Below are positions 1-62,237 of a stretch of 64,000 nucleotides of DNA, piece after piece. The stretch lies in NCBI GenBank assembly GCA_025642075.2, contig JAODUO010000938.1, positions 155,001 through 219,000 of the forward strand, in the 5' to 3' direction. The notes beneath the pieces are model-generated. The model did not search any database. It was not told the origin of the DNA and saw only the letters and a program-made list of their open reading frames with translations. How positions within the stretch are numbered: position 1 is the stretch's first letter; every line of letters begins with the position of its first letter. The translations under genes and the position numbers were made by a program. The DNA is from Ridgeia piscesae. Taxonomy: Eukaryota; Annelida; Polychaeta; Sabellida; Siboglinidae.

Positions 1-1709
1 ATCTGTCGATACGTAATTTTGGCGTGGCTACACAATCGAGACGTCAAGTATACAATTACAGAAAGTGATTTATGAACCAGGATCGGTTGGCCGACATTCC
101 GCTGTAGGAAGTAGTTGGACAAGTGTTAGTTGCCGAGTCTGTGCAGGTCGTACTGCTTGTGTGTGTAGTTAATAAATACATCAACCATCAACTCGTGCCT
201 TGCTCATTCATCTTCAAGTGTCTGTAGCGTAAGCCGACTTAAGTAATGAAATTACCATCACAGCGAATGACAGATGAACACTACCGGGCTTTGTTTAGTA
301 CATGCGTAATGTATGAATAGTTCAACTTGCATTAACACTTCATTTTAGAAAGGTGAGTATATTTGTTTAAATTGTTGAAAAAGTTGATTTTGATTGTCAC
401 GTAACTTGAAAAAGCCATTATTTTATTATTTATTTTTTAATACCATGTGTCATGATATTTCTGAATCTGATGCAGTTTTACCATTAGCCCTAATCACTCC
501 TTTGAAATGTTGTCTTCACATTCATCCCAAACAAAATATTTACCACAAGAATTACATTACTATATCGTTTTATTTTCACCTCTGACACAGACAAATAGTT
601 TGACAGACTAACATAATTTATTATGTACATAACAAAATGACACAATAACCTTGTCCATGTTTTGATTAAATATACAATAGAAATGATCAAAATAATTTTG
701 TTTCCTCCAGGATTTCACAATGACTGCAAGCATGCACATGTTCAAAATGTTCACCCATCTGATGTATTCATCATCAATATATGCAACACTTATACTTTGT
801 TCAGTTTCTTGTCAGTGTCTGGGAAGTAATGTCCCTTCACATGGACAATTATCTCAAGGTTTAATCAGGGTTGGGTCCAAATACATACAAACAAAAATAT
901 ATTTGAAATCACAAAAGTACATTTTTACCAACAAAAGACAAAGTATTGCCTCACATAATCTGACCGGCTCAAGATCCAAGATCGAATGTTTGTCACAGCT
1001 GTGGTGGGGTCAATAGTGGGCAGGATGGGGTGAAAAAAAGCCTACACTGAAGCTGCTGGTCAAACATAAGTATCGAAGGATGAATGGGAAGCCACCGACG
1101 TTTATCACCAGCCATAGCCATAACACCAGGTAGTGATTGGGAATGTGCTTCAAAGAATCCTGTTGTACCTGGTGGGTAAACATTCTGGGCTAACACATAA
1201 GAAGCCAGGTTTCCTCCAATGTGTAGTAAAATTATAAAGTGCATGTATTTGTATTGTATTTGAATTAAAAATTGCAATGTATTTTTATCGGAAAAATTGA
1301 CTTGTATTTTAATTGAAATCTGGAAGAGCAACGTATTTGATTTGGATGAGTTGTATTTGATCCCAAAATGTGTACTTGAACCCAACCCTGGTTCCAAGCA
1401 TGAATGTAGGACTGATGCACATCTTGATTCACCCTGGCTTAATGCGACATGACACATGTATGTATATATATATATGTATACATATGTATACATATGCAAA
1501 CCATACAAAACCTATACAGTTTATACAATTCTATTCATACAATAAATAATGGGCCATCCATAAGGTACGTCACAAGTAGAACAAAGGTATGTATAATTAC
1601 AAAGAACTCTCCTAAGTCTATGAAAACGTGCTGCTTATTTTGCATAGCCTGTTGCACCTTTGGCAGAGGATCCTGGAGGGAGCCGTCATTATTTCAATTC
1701 AGGTTGAAA
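1..1709. other. DNAI4 downstream flank
   Basis: This holds the 3' untranslated region of DNAI4 on the minus strand plus flanking DNA. An ATTAAA-type signal on the minus strand near 1306 could be its polyadenylation signal. Bases 1450-1500 are a TA/TG microsatellite. I see no convincing gene; a minus-strand open frame at 993-1508 has no recognisable homology and contains the microsatellite. Confidence 0.4.
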
Positions 1710-52998
<51,289 letters not shown>

Positions 52999-53544
52999 CT
53001 GAAACCAATCAATACACAGTCAGACTTATTCAAACACATTAAAAAGCATCCTAGTTTCATGACGGCAAAGATGCAACAATAGTTTAGGACATAATGCTAT
53101 TAATACAGGTTCGTTCATCACATAAACAATTTAAATAATATTATAAATTAATTAATAAAATAAATAATAAATACACTAATAAATTAACAATAACTCCCTA
53201 CATAACTCCTATTCTATTTCATATCTTCAACAATTCAGTTTCCACTGCTGGAGTGGTGCCACATCAATTAAGCATACACAAACATGATAACCCAAATTAC
53301 TTACTATAGATCAATCTCAATTTTGCCTTATTTCTCAACAATTCTGGAGTGCTTGATGTTTAATCGACTATAAAGTTTCTCAACCATGCAATCCCAAATG
53401 CTAGCAATGTGCTTTCAGGAATAAATACTTCACATACAACACACTAATACATCTTATAGATAAACAATCAGGTGGTATCGACTGCAACACTTTCAACATA
53501 GGGGTATTTATTAACCTGTCAAAAACCTTCAATACTATAGAGCA

Positions 53545-53563
53545 TAGACAACCAGAACCAGAA

Positions 53564-53594
<31 letters not shown>

Positions 53595-53604
53595 CAGACC
53601 AGAA

Positions 53605-53659
<55 letters not shown>

Positions 53660-53716
53660 CAGAACCAGAACCAGAACAGAGCCAGAGCCAGGCCAGAGCC
53701 AGGACTAGGACCAGAG

Positions 53717-53798
<82 letters not shown>

Positions 53799-54144
53799 GG
53801 CCAGAAGCAGAACCAGAGCCAGGGCCAGAACCAGGGCCAGGGCTAGAACCAGGACCAGGATGAGAGCCACAGCCACAGCCACAGCCACAGCCAGAGTCAG
53901 AAGAACAAGAACAAGAACAAGAACAAGAACAAGAACAAGAACAAGAACAAGAACAAGAACAAGAACAAGAACAAGAACAAGAACAAGAACAAGAACAAGA
54001 ACGAGGAGGAGGAGAACGAGGAGAACGAGGAGAACGAGGAGAACGAGGAAGGAACGAGAAGAACGAGAAGAACGAGAAGAACGAGAAGAACGAGAAGAAC
54101 GAGAAGAACGAGAAGAACGAGAAGAACCAAAAACAACCAGAACA

Positions 54145-54225
<81 letters not shown>

Positions 54226-54245
54226 AAAAAAAGAACAAGAACAAT
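53545..54245. repeat. Mosaic hexanucleotide/nonanucleotide array
   Basis: Plus-strand blocks in order: CCAGAG (53550-53700), CCAGAA (53710-53800), CAGGGC variants, CCACAG (53865-53890), GAACAA (53900-54000), GAACGAGGA and GAACGAGAA (54000-54125), then CCAGAA again (54135-54225). Open frames of dipeptides across it are artefacts. It lies in the intron upstream of exon 1. Confidence 0.95.
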
Positions 54246-54249
54246 TCTT

Positions 54250-54740
54250 AATTATAATTCTTAGCATGCACAATTTCGTCATGTATTGTTGTCTGTAGCC
54301 ATTAAACCATTGCACATATGTGAGGTATTTTGCAAATTAATGAATATGAGGGTATGTGTATTTATATTTTGCACATAAGACAGTGTCACAAATTGTTTTG
54401 AATAAGTCTGTGCATAATGTGGTGCACTCATAACAAATGTTAGAATAGACAAATATAAAACAGACAACAGAAGACACAATGGATTGAGTATTGAGTCACG
54501 AGAGTGAGCCATAACCTACGGACAGGGAGTGGGGTATGTTGTCAAAAAAGACCACATCATTTCTATCTGTTACTAATAATAATTAAATAATTAAAGCAAA
54601 AACAATATCAAGCATTTGACATATGCCCTTAGATAAAAAAAAACAATTGCTACAGCATCATAGGGCATATTCTCACCTGCTCAAGAGGTACCTAGAAGAC
54701 AGGACACAACACACAACAATGTTACCTGAGATCACATGAC
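54250..54740. other. Intron upstream of exon 1
   Basis: Unique A/T-rich sequence apart from the candidate microexon at 54677-54691. Confidence 0.4.
54677..54691 (-). CDS. Candidate 15-base DNAI4 microexon upstream of exon 1
   Basis: CTTCTAG acceptor, 15 bases, then CAG/GTGAGA donor. Its phase fits exon 1: it ends with two bases that complete the Ser codon, and would encode YLLS plus split codons. It could equally be a chance pair of splice-like sites. Confidence 0.3.
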
Positions 54741-54744
54741 AGTG

Positions 54745-55060
54745 ACGTGTCATATACCACAAGGCTCTATATTAGGACCATTACTATTTATTCTCTACAT
54801 TAACGACCTTTGTAACACTTCAACTATTATGATGTTTCAGCATGAAAGTTGTTAAATTCATAATTGAAAATATTATGGTGTTCTCTCGTTTTGCTGATGA
54901 TACTAGTAAATGTCACTGACACCATAACATACACTATAGATGAGGTTAATTAATATAATAACAAAATTTAAACTCTGGCTCAACACAACTAAACTCTCTT
55001 TAAATATTAACAAAACAAATTACCTGATATTCACATCAGTTAGAAAATTATAAAATATCC
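54745..55060 (+). mobile_element. LINE reverse transcriptase fragment
   Basis: The plus strand encodes IPQGSILGPLLFILYINDL (54750-54810) and, after a disruption, FADDT (near 54890), which are RT motifs 4 and 5 of a LINE ORF2. Stops and indels show it is dead. Confidence 0.85.
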
Positions 55061-55779
55061 CACTTCAAGGAGTTTAAATCAACGGATTGACAATCTCTCA
55101 AGTTAAATTCACAAATGTCCTCATTATTTATATGTGTATATATATATATATATATAGATGAACACTTAAATACTCAGCAAGCTTAAACCTTTCCTCCCCT
55201 CATACACTGTACATCCTAAAAACCCTCTTCTCTTTTTTTAATATCACCACATATACATTCTGATTGTACAATATTGTACTCTGATATGTGTCAGACTCTA
55301 TTGGTTGTCAGATATGTCTATGTTTAGTTATTTGTATCAAATTCAAAAAATATACAATGCATGATTACACTATTTTAGATATATATAATATGAATTGGGT
55401 GGTTCTTGTTACAAGCTGTGTGGCTTCTAGAAAATCTCTCGGCCATAGCTGGCATAGAATTTGAATTAATTTAATTGACATTTATTTGGCATATAAACTA
55501 CAGTGAACATGGAACATGTGTGATAATGAATACCAATAAAAACTAAACTAGTTGACACAACTGGATGCCCTTTAAAATTACATAATAATTTCTACCTCTG
55601 ATAATACATGATATGTACATAATAATAACTTGATTCACAAATATCTATATATACATACATATACACATATTATAACAAAAGTATATTTTGTTAAAGAAGT
55701 TTTACTCAAATGATCCCTAGTACGTTTGAATTTTAGTATGGCTTGTATTATCCATGGATGTTTATGTTTGTATTTATTA

Positions 55780-56690
55780 AGTTTTTATATTTGCTCTGGA
55801 ATGTGTTTATCAAGTAAACTGTAAAATTTGTTAACAAATAAGGTGTATGCCTCATTTGGACATTCACTTTTTACCAAGTCATCCCAATTTGTTGTAGATA
55901 AGGTGTTATCAAAGTTGTCAATATTTGACTTGTTAATGTTCCTTCATTTTATCATTTTGGGTGCATATCTCTGCTCATCTGAGTTTTCGGGGATGAAGAT
56001 GAAATTAGGGTAATGATCTGAAATGTCAGTTATAATTGATCCAACAATATGAGTAGGGTGAGGAAGATATGGTCAATGAAAGTGGCTGAGGTTATAGTTA
56101 CTCCAGTAGGCTTTGTGATTGTAGGAATGAAGCCATTTGCCATGAATAGGTCAAGATAATCGGCACTGTGAATATTATTTTCAACATTTAGTATGTTCAC
56201 ATTAGCATCACTACAAATAATGATGTGTTTGTTTTCATTTTGCATTTGCTTCATTATTAAGTCAAGATCCTGAGTAAATATGTTACGTGTACTTGGATCT
56301 GGTGATCTATAAATTAAACCTATTATTAAGTTCTTGTGAGTGACATTGTGGGTGTTATTTAAAATGTCAATGAATAGACAATCATAGTATGTACATCATT
56401 ATTTAAGAAAGCAACATCATTCCTTATTTTATAGCTTATGCCATTTTAATGTATATAATATTATTCATAGGCCACCCCCTTCTTTAGTTGTGGGTTTGTG
56501 TTTGCACACCAACTGATAATCTTCAAAGTTTGCAAGTTGCTGCAGATTTTTATTTAACAAGGACTCCTGTATGGTTGCTGGCAGTTGTAAACAGAATTTT
56601 ATGAGACACACAGTTGGTCTTTGTATGTTGATTTGCATGATTCTGCTCAGAATATGGTTGTAACAATACAAATGTAAAAACAATGAGCTT
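55780..56690 (-). mobile_element. LINE endonuclease-domain fragment
   Basis: The minus strand reads, in order, NFEDYQLVCKHKPTTKEGGG, then LIYRSPDPST, HIIICSDANVNILN, MANGFIPTITKPTGVTITSA and FIDHIF, then DISDHYPNFIF. These are the motifs of the apurinic-type endonuclease at the start of LINE ORF2. Several frameshifts and stops are present. No RT follows it downstream in this orientation. Confidence 0.88.
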
Positions 56691-56699
56691 TCATAGTTT

Positions 56700-58190
56700 C
56701 ACTCCCTGTTGGAGAGACCAGAGCTGAACCAGTGGTTGGCTTCGTAACTGTGGATGGGCTAGACCATGTATGGACGCCCTTGAAATACAGTTTATTTTGT
56801 TTGGCGCACTTTGAAGAAAGTTGCTTCGAAGAAAGTTGCTTCGAAGAGGATGTTTCTCACCATATAGTGGGTCAAGATCCGCATAAACGTCGGCAATGTT
56901 GAGTTTGAAAGCATGGGGCTGTGCAAACGATATTTAGTCACCCACCACAGTCATTGAAACCCCAGACATTTTCTGTCGAGCATACAGCCAAGTCAGATCG
57001 CAAGAAGGTTAATAAATATCAAGTTTTTGGTATCTAAATGATTTTCATCTTGTACCATTAGACACATTGCGGTATCTGTCGTTATGACTTATGTATATAA
57101 TTAAATTTTTCATAAACGTCCGCCACAGTTAACATTCTAGATGGTACCAAGTAAACACAACATGGACTGAGGCCGAGGCAGAGCTGGTCAAATAGGCATA
57201 AGTGAGTTAGACTGTCCGCCAACACATCAATTAATGCCTTCACCATGATTCTGGTGGTTATTATTCATTATTATTAGTTTTACTTGATCCTACTTTGAAT
57301 GGTATCACGTTTCCATGAACAGAGGCATAGGTATGCTAGAAATAAGGTACAACTACATGATAACAAGGCTAGGACACAGCCAACTCTTTGATGTGCATAG
57401 CAAGTAACATTTCCCTGTTGGTTCCCGTTATCTGTATTTTAACTGGCAAAATGTTCTAGGAAAACATCACGCTTTACATGTACACTGTACCGTGTACGAA
57501 ACATTGTATTCCGATTAGTCGTATACATAGGTCAGTGCAGTCGTCCAGTGCGAGGCCAAGCAACGGACTCTCTTAGCCTGCCTTAGGCTTAGTTGGGACT
57601 AACATTCACCCGAGGGACGTCCCGATCTTGGCACAATGTTGACATGCATTGTTATTTCGACATTTGTGATTGTCTGTCATCGCATTCTGTATTTATTGTA
57701 TTGTTAATTGTAATCTGATTGATCTGGGCCGTCAAATAGACTTACAATTTAGTTTGAACCATGATGTAAATTATACAAATCTCTCACCCAGCAGCCAGCC
57801 CCGGTTTCTTCCGACTATTTGACATGACTATATCGATTTGCGGGCTATGCAGTGGTATAAATGGGTTAAGTAAGACAATATTTTCAAGCGCTAGCCATCT
57901 GCGAGTCAACTGTTTTCGGCGTTGCTAAGTCCTGTCGAGTTCACGTTGGAAGAGACGTTTTAATTGGCTGCGTGTTCAGCGCTGGTGAAGTTTCTGGTTG
58001 TGCCTAGTATGAGGACTAGGTAATTCCACAGGAGCGCGTAGCCTAGCTTCTATTATCCAGGTTCCGCGAGGTGGCAGCACTTTTCAGCCCCTAGGCCGCC
58101 TGAGAAATTAATATTTGGCCAATGTTGCCACCATGGCGGCCTTACCCCAAAATAGGGTAGAAATGCTGATTGGTTCTCATACCAACTATA
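56700..58190. other. Unassigned region, possible DNAI4 5' end
   Basis: Mostly unique. Bases 57540-58140 are richer in G+C and CpG than the surroundings. It could hold the DNAI4 first exon or promoter: a minus-strand ATG at 58180 opens 11 codons to a GG/GTAAGG donor at 58146 whose phase fits the candidate microexon. It could equally be old transposon sequence. Confidence 0.3.
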
Positions 58191-58199
58191 AAAAATATT

Positions 58200-58940
58200 C
58201 TTTTATAACATAATACTATTAAAAATTGGTGTTCAATATATTTCAACTGATTATGTTTTGGATATTGTCACCGATGTCATTTGTGTGTATCAAGAAGAGT
58301 TTTCGACCAAGGACTGATCTATGGTGTAATCCAGAGGTACCATGCCTATTCATGATGTTGTTCCTTCAACAGGTGCTTAGTGTGTCTTGCCAGAGAGGAA
58401 TGCCTAAATCCATTTCAGTGTATGGCCTCGGATGTCACAATATTCCTTTTTTAAGACGCATACGTTGGTGTGGGACTTCAAAGGCTTTGACGAAGTCTAA
58501 AAAATCTTACCAGCCTGTCAACCTTCAATCTTGTTCAGTTGCAAGGTCGTCGTAAGCTCGGATCTGTTGGCATGTTCGAGAAGCTTACAGCAAATGCATA
58601 TGAGCTAGATATATAGGTCTATAATTTGCAGCCGGGCTACGATCTACTTTCTTAAATACTTTCATATTGCAAGAATTTCGCTTGTTTGTAGTAATCTTTG
58701 GAACAGTTGTGTGAGTGCAGGAGCGAGCTCTTTTGCTACCGACTGCAGGGAATGCCATCGGGGCCATCTGCTTTCCGGGGTTTAGGCTTTCAAGGAGCTT
58801 TGTGATGTCATTTACACTAGTACTTATTTCTACCATGTTGGATGTGGGCTGCTGTCAAGTGTGGGGATTGATATTCTTAACGTCCTGGGTACTTCGCTTT
58901 TCTGTCAGATGGTTGGTTAAACTTAAAGTTGCATTTTAAA
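58200..58940 (-). mobile_element. LINE reverse transcriptase fragment (degenerate)
   Basis: On the minus strand: ITKLLESLNPGKQMAPMAFP, then VFKKVDRSPAANYRPIYLAH, then DFVKAFDVVPHQRM in another frame, then SVLGRKLFLIHTNDIGDNI. These correspond to RT motifs from the N-terminal finger to just before the catalytic site. Several frameshifts. Confidence 0.85.
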
Positions 58941-59369
58941 ATCTGAACGGTATTATAAACGTATTACATATTTAAACGTATTTGTGATTGATGTCAAATA
59001 TACGATCATCACTCAACCGCCTGCACACTGTTGCGCCAAACAAACATTCAAGCATATTGACGTTACGCAGTCAATTAACTGTGACTGAAGAGAAAGGCAG
59101 ACTGATGCAATGTCCTACCTACAGCCTGTCGACTGCTGGATGTGAACTGTGCACGCCAGGAGACCTCTGTCGTCACGGATCGGGCAATGAGAACATCGTC
59201 TCTTTTAACTGACTCTCGCTCGGCTGCGTAACTTCGCCGAGAAGATATTCTGGTGACAAATATGCTTTGCTTATCTACGCATTTTGTTGTTGTCCATCGT
59301 GCAGCCAAAGTTATAGTTTTGACAATTAATTTACATGTGGTAGTCGTGGAGTGTTTGATGTCCGAGGTG

Positions 59370-59650
59370 CATGGTGTGTTAAGCTGCAGGGCGGATGGCT
59401 AACACCGCATCACTTATTATTACCCTTTTCTTCTTCTCTGGCTTTTCCCTTTCATGTCGGGTATACGCACCTGCTCGAATGCCGTACTGTGTTTCACGGG
59501 CAATGAGGCCAGCGAAGTGGGCAATGAGTCCGTTGAGGACAATCGTAGCAAGGGCCTTCCCTGTGGGGCACATGAGAGGTATACTTTTTGTACGTACGAT
59601 GATTACCACAGGACGTTTTGTCTCGCCTCCTCTTATAAATGTGCACAATG
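59370..59650 (-). mobile_element. Second LINE reverse transcriptase fragment
   Basis: The minus strand encodes IPLMCPTGKALATIVLNGLI then AHFAGLIARETQYGIRAG, matching the LLSxxGKxxAxILLNRL...PExQxGFRxG block of LINE RTs, of a different clade from the fragment at 58.2 kb. Flanks are unassigned. Confidence 0.7.
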
Positions 59651-60064
59651 TAGGTATCTTTGGAGTCCTGGTGTTCTTCGCTCTTCTATCAGATGGTCGG
59701 TGAACTCCACGTGGCCTCCACTCTGGTAGGTGTATGTAAGCATGCCATGTGCTCTTAGGGTCTTCTCGGACATTGTCTGCTTCTGTGATTTTGGCAGTTT
59801 CGGCACTGCAGTGGGATTCGCAAGAAATTCCGCAATCGTCAGTTCTTCACTTTCACTTCACTTTACTTTATTGTCCTTAAAAAGGATATGCATTTTACAA
59901 CTCATGATCACATCTAAATATATGGGATGGTCTTAACAAAATGCAAATGAATTTCCAGATGTATCCACTATAAGAACAATTCAACCGGGTGACATCAATA
60001 TGACTCATTTAGCATTCAACATTCTAATGGCCACCGGCACAAAACTCCTGCTATAGCGAGATGT

Positions 60065-60930
60065 TTAACATTTTATACAACGGTATCTCCTTTGAGACGG
60101 AAGTACATGGAAGAACGTAGAGAGCGGGTGATCAGACTCAGTAGCGACAGCACGAGCTTTCTTCAAAATTGCATGGTCGATTATTTCGGAGAGCTTTGGT
60201 GTAGGTAAACCAATGATCTTGGCAGAAACATGTGAGATTTTCAGAAGCCTGTTACGGTTTTTCACAGAAAGGGCAGGGTAGTAACAAATGCTGTAGTAGG
60301 TTAAGAGAGGCTCAATTATGCTACGGTAAAGGCGTAGAAGAAGTAGTGGATCAACATAGAAAGCTCGTAACTTTCGAAGAACGTGCAGTCGCTGCTGAGA
60401 CTTCTTTTGCACGGCTGTAACATGCTCTGTAAATGACAATTTTTCATCTAATATAACACCGAGGTATTTGAATGAATCAACCTGTTCCACAGGTTCACCG
60501 TTGATGACAATAGGACTAATTACAGTTCTATTACGACGGAAGTCGATGTACATTTCTTTCGTTTTGGAAACATTCAGATGCAGAAAATTGTTACTGCACC
60601 AACTAGAGAAACGTACCACTGAAGAAAGATATGACTGGTATGAGGCAAAATCATTCAAAAGAGCGAGCATGGCTGTATCATCAGAAAACGTCACAAATTG
60701 GGTAGATGAATCAACACTACGACAGTCATTTGTATACAAGGTGTACAAAAAATGGACTCAGAACACAACCCTGAGGCGCACCTGTGTTGCTAACAAGCAC
60801 TGATGACTTTATGTCACCCACTCGAACACACTGCGGGCGATTACTTAAGAAATTGAAAACCCAGTGAACAAGTGCGGCTGGAACTTCTAGTTTCTGTAGT
60901 TTATCAATCAGTTGGGGGAGTATCGCCATA
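60065..60930 (-). mobile_element. LINE reverse transcriptase, C-terminal half (Rex1/CR1-like)
   Basis: The minus strand reads LVHWVFNFLSNRPQCVRVGD, then NTGAPQGCVLSPFFVHLVYKLYTNDC across a frameshift, then FVTFSDDTAML (catalytic motif with FSDDT), VNGEPVEQVDSFKYLGVILD and IEPLLTYYSICYYPALSVKN, ending CIKC. A 227-codon frame is intact for the second half, so this copy is younger than its neighbours. Confidence 0.9.
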
Positions 60931-61790
60931 GATTACACGTTCAACACCATATTCACATGTTCAGTACAGTGTGCAAGAATGCCAGGCGTCTCTGCCAGTA
61001 GTTGGACTGGTTAGAAGTGCGAATGGGTGTCGATCCTACAACCTGTGATCCGTACGTGCTTGGTGTATGTTAAGGCTGTCGTTGAAAGTTCATGTGTATT
61101 TGCATCACCCTCGCGGATTATATAATCCTTCAGGTTTCTTTTTCCAGCTGTACGTTTTTTATCTGGCAAAGCTTCTGCTGGGTAAGTTGCTTGTATTGTT
61201 GATAATTCTATTTTGTCTCTCGACAGTCAGTGAGTGACACATTGATGTTCTCTGTGGGTTTTGTGAAATGTCTCGATCAGTTGGCTCGTTTCCTGGTCAT
61301 TTTCATTTAACCATGCAGTCCCTATTCAACAAACAAATCCCATTGCATCAGCAGCAGTATTACGTATTGCCTCTCTGAGGGATTTCCTTTAGATGCAGCC
61401 ACAGTGTTTTCACAGGTGTTCTTGGGAACCTCTCTTGCAAGGCATCTTTGCTTGAGTGCAAATCAAGCAATGCGATGCTTCTCAAAGGGCTTCTCTCTGG
61501 CTGGCTTGAACTTTCGAGAATCAGTAAGTAGGATGTTCAACTGGTGATCCCAGAACAATAAGTAAGATGTTCAACTGGATAAAAAAAACCAAACGATTGC
61601 TGCAAATGTAGTGTTGTATAATCCACAAGAGGCGCCACGTGTCATTTCAATCCGCAAGTTAGACACAACCGACTTTTTAAACACGCTAAGGCGGTATTTA
61701 GCAATTTAACAAAACATCACATAACATGTAGCAGAAACACCTTTAGATGTCATAGTTGCTTCACGTATAATACACAGTATATGTTGTTGA
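60931..61790. other. Intergenic region upstream of the MIER1-like gene
   Basis: Unique sequence with no open frame of note. If DNAI4 and the plus-strand gene share a bidirectional promoter it should lie in 61.55-61.88 kb; I found no confident DNAI4 first exon there. Confidence 0.4.
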
Positions 61791-61796
61791 TATAAA
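61791..61796 (+). promoter_or_regulatory. Possible TATA box of the MIER1-like gene
   Basis: TATAAA lies 94 bases before the ATG, which would place the transcription start near 61820. A CACGTG E-box sits at 61636-61641. Both are short motifs and could be chance. Confidence 0.3.
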
Positions 61797-61889
61797 AGTC
61801 GTGTAAAGTCGTCCAACGCATCAACACATCAGGGAATCTCCTCCAACCTCGTTTTAAAATACCGCTTACATCCCATAATAGTCTCAAAA

Positions 61890-61898
61890 ATGGCGGAG
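61890..61898 (+). CDS. MIER1: MIER1-like first coding exon (Met-Ala-Glu)
   Basis: ATGGCGGAG is followed directly by GTGAGT, a consensus donor. A TATA-like box lies about 95 bases upstream. Together with the next small exon the protein starts MAEQTTSESSP, close to the MAEPSVESSSPG start of vertebrate MIER1 as I recall it. MIER1 is a nuclear ELM2/SANT corepressor that recruits histone deacetylases. No ELM2 or SANT sequence is in the window, so identity rests on eleven residues, exon structure and the neighbour gene. Confidence 0.55.
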
Positions 61899-62212
61899 GT
61901 GAGTTTGGGGGAAAACGTCAAATCCTTCCGGGGATTTCCTTAATATTTTCATAATATTTCATTGTTTTTACATTTAATACATAAATCTATATTTGTAATT
62001 TTCTTATTTTGGGATTCTTATACGTTGATGTGGAATTACTCAATTTTTTAGTGACAAATTTTGCCTTCGTTTGAGTGCGCCAAATAATTACGCCCGGTTT
62101 TCGTTTTCATCAAGGATGCGGATGTATATTTTTGTTAATAACTTCCCAATTTTAAAGTAAAAAATATCCAAATGGCTCAATGTAAACTTTGATGTATGTT
62201 TTATATTTTCAG

Positions 62213-62237
62213 CAAACCACAAGCGAATCAAGTCCAG
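62213..62237 (+). CDS. MIER1: MIER1-like second coding exon
   Basis: ATATTTTCAG acceptor, then eight codons QTTSESSP plus one base, then donor GTGAGAG. It is in frame with the first exon across a 314-base intron. No third exon carrying the acidic DDHEFDPSADMLV-type sequence expected for the family was seen before the window ends, so the next intron would exceed 1.7 kb. Confidence 0.5.

Noticed and set aside
1..240. A possible LTR end (AATAAATACATC followed by TGCCTTGCTC and a short tail)
   Set aside because: The composition is suggestive of an LTR R-U5 segment, but there is no matching second LTR, primer-binding site or coding region in the window.
993..1508. A 171-codon minus-strand frame downstream of DNAI4
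   Set aside because: It begins in a TA/TG microsatellite, has no homology I recognise, and lies in the probable 3' untranslated region.
53401..54315. A 304-codon frame with Gly-Ser, Phe-Trp and Cys-Ser repeats
   Set aside because: It is a read-through of hexanucleotide repeats in an intron.
58134..58211. Plus-strand ATGGCGGCC with a strong Kozak context
   Set aside because: The frame stops after 25 codons, no donor or homology supports it, and it abuts LINE debris.
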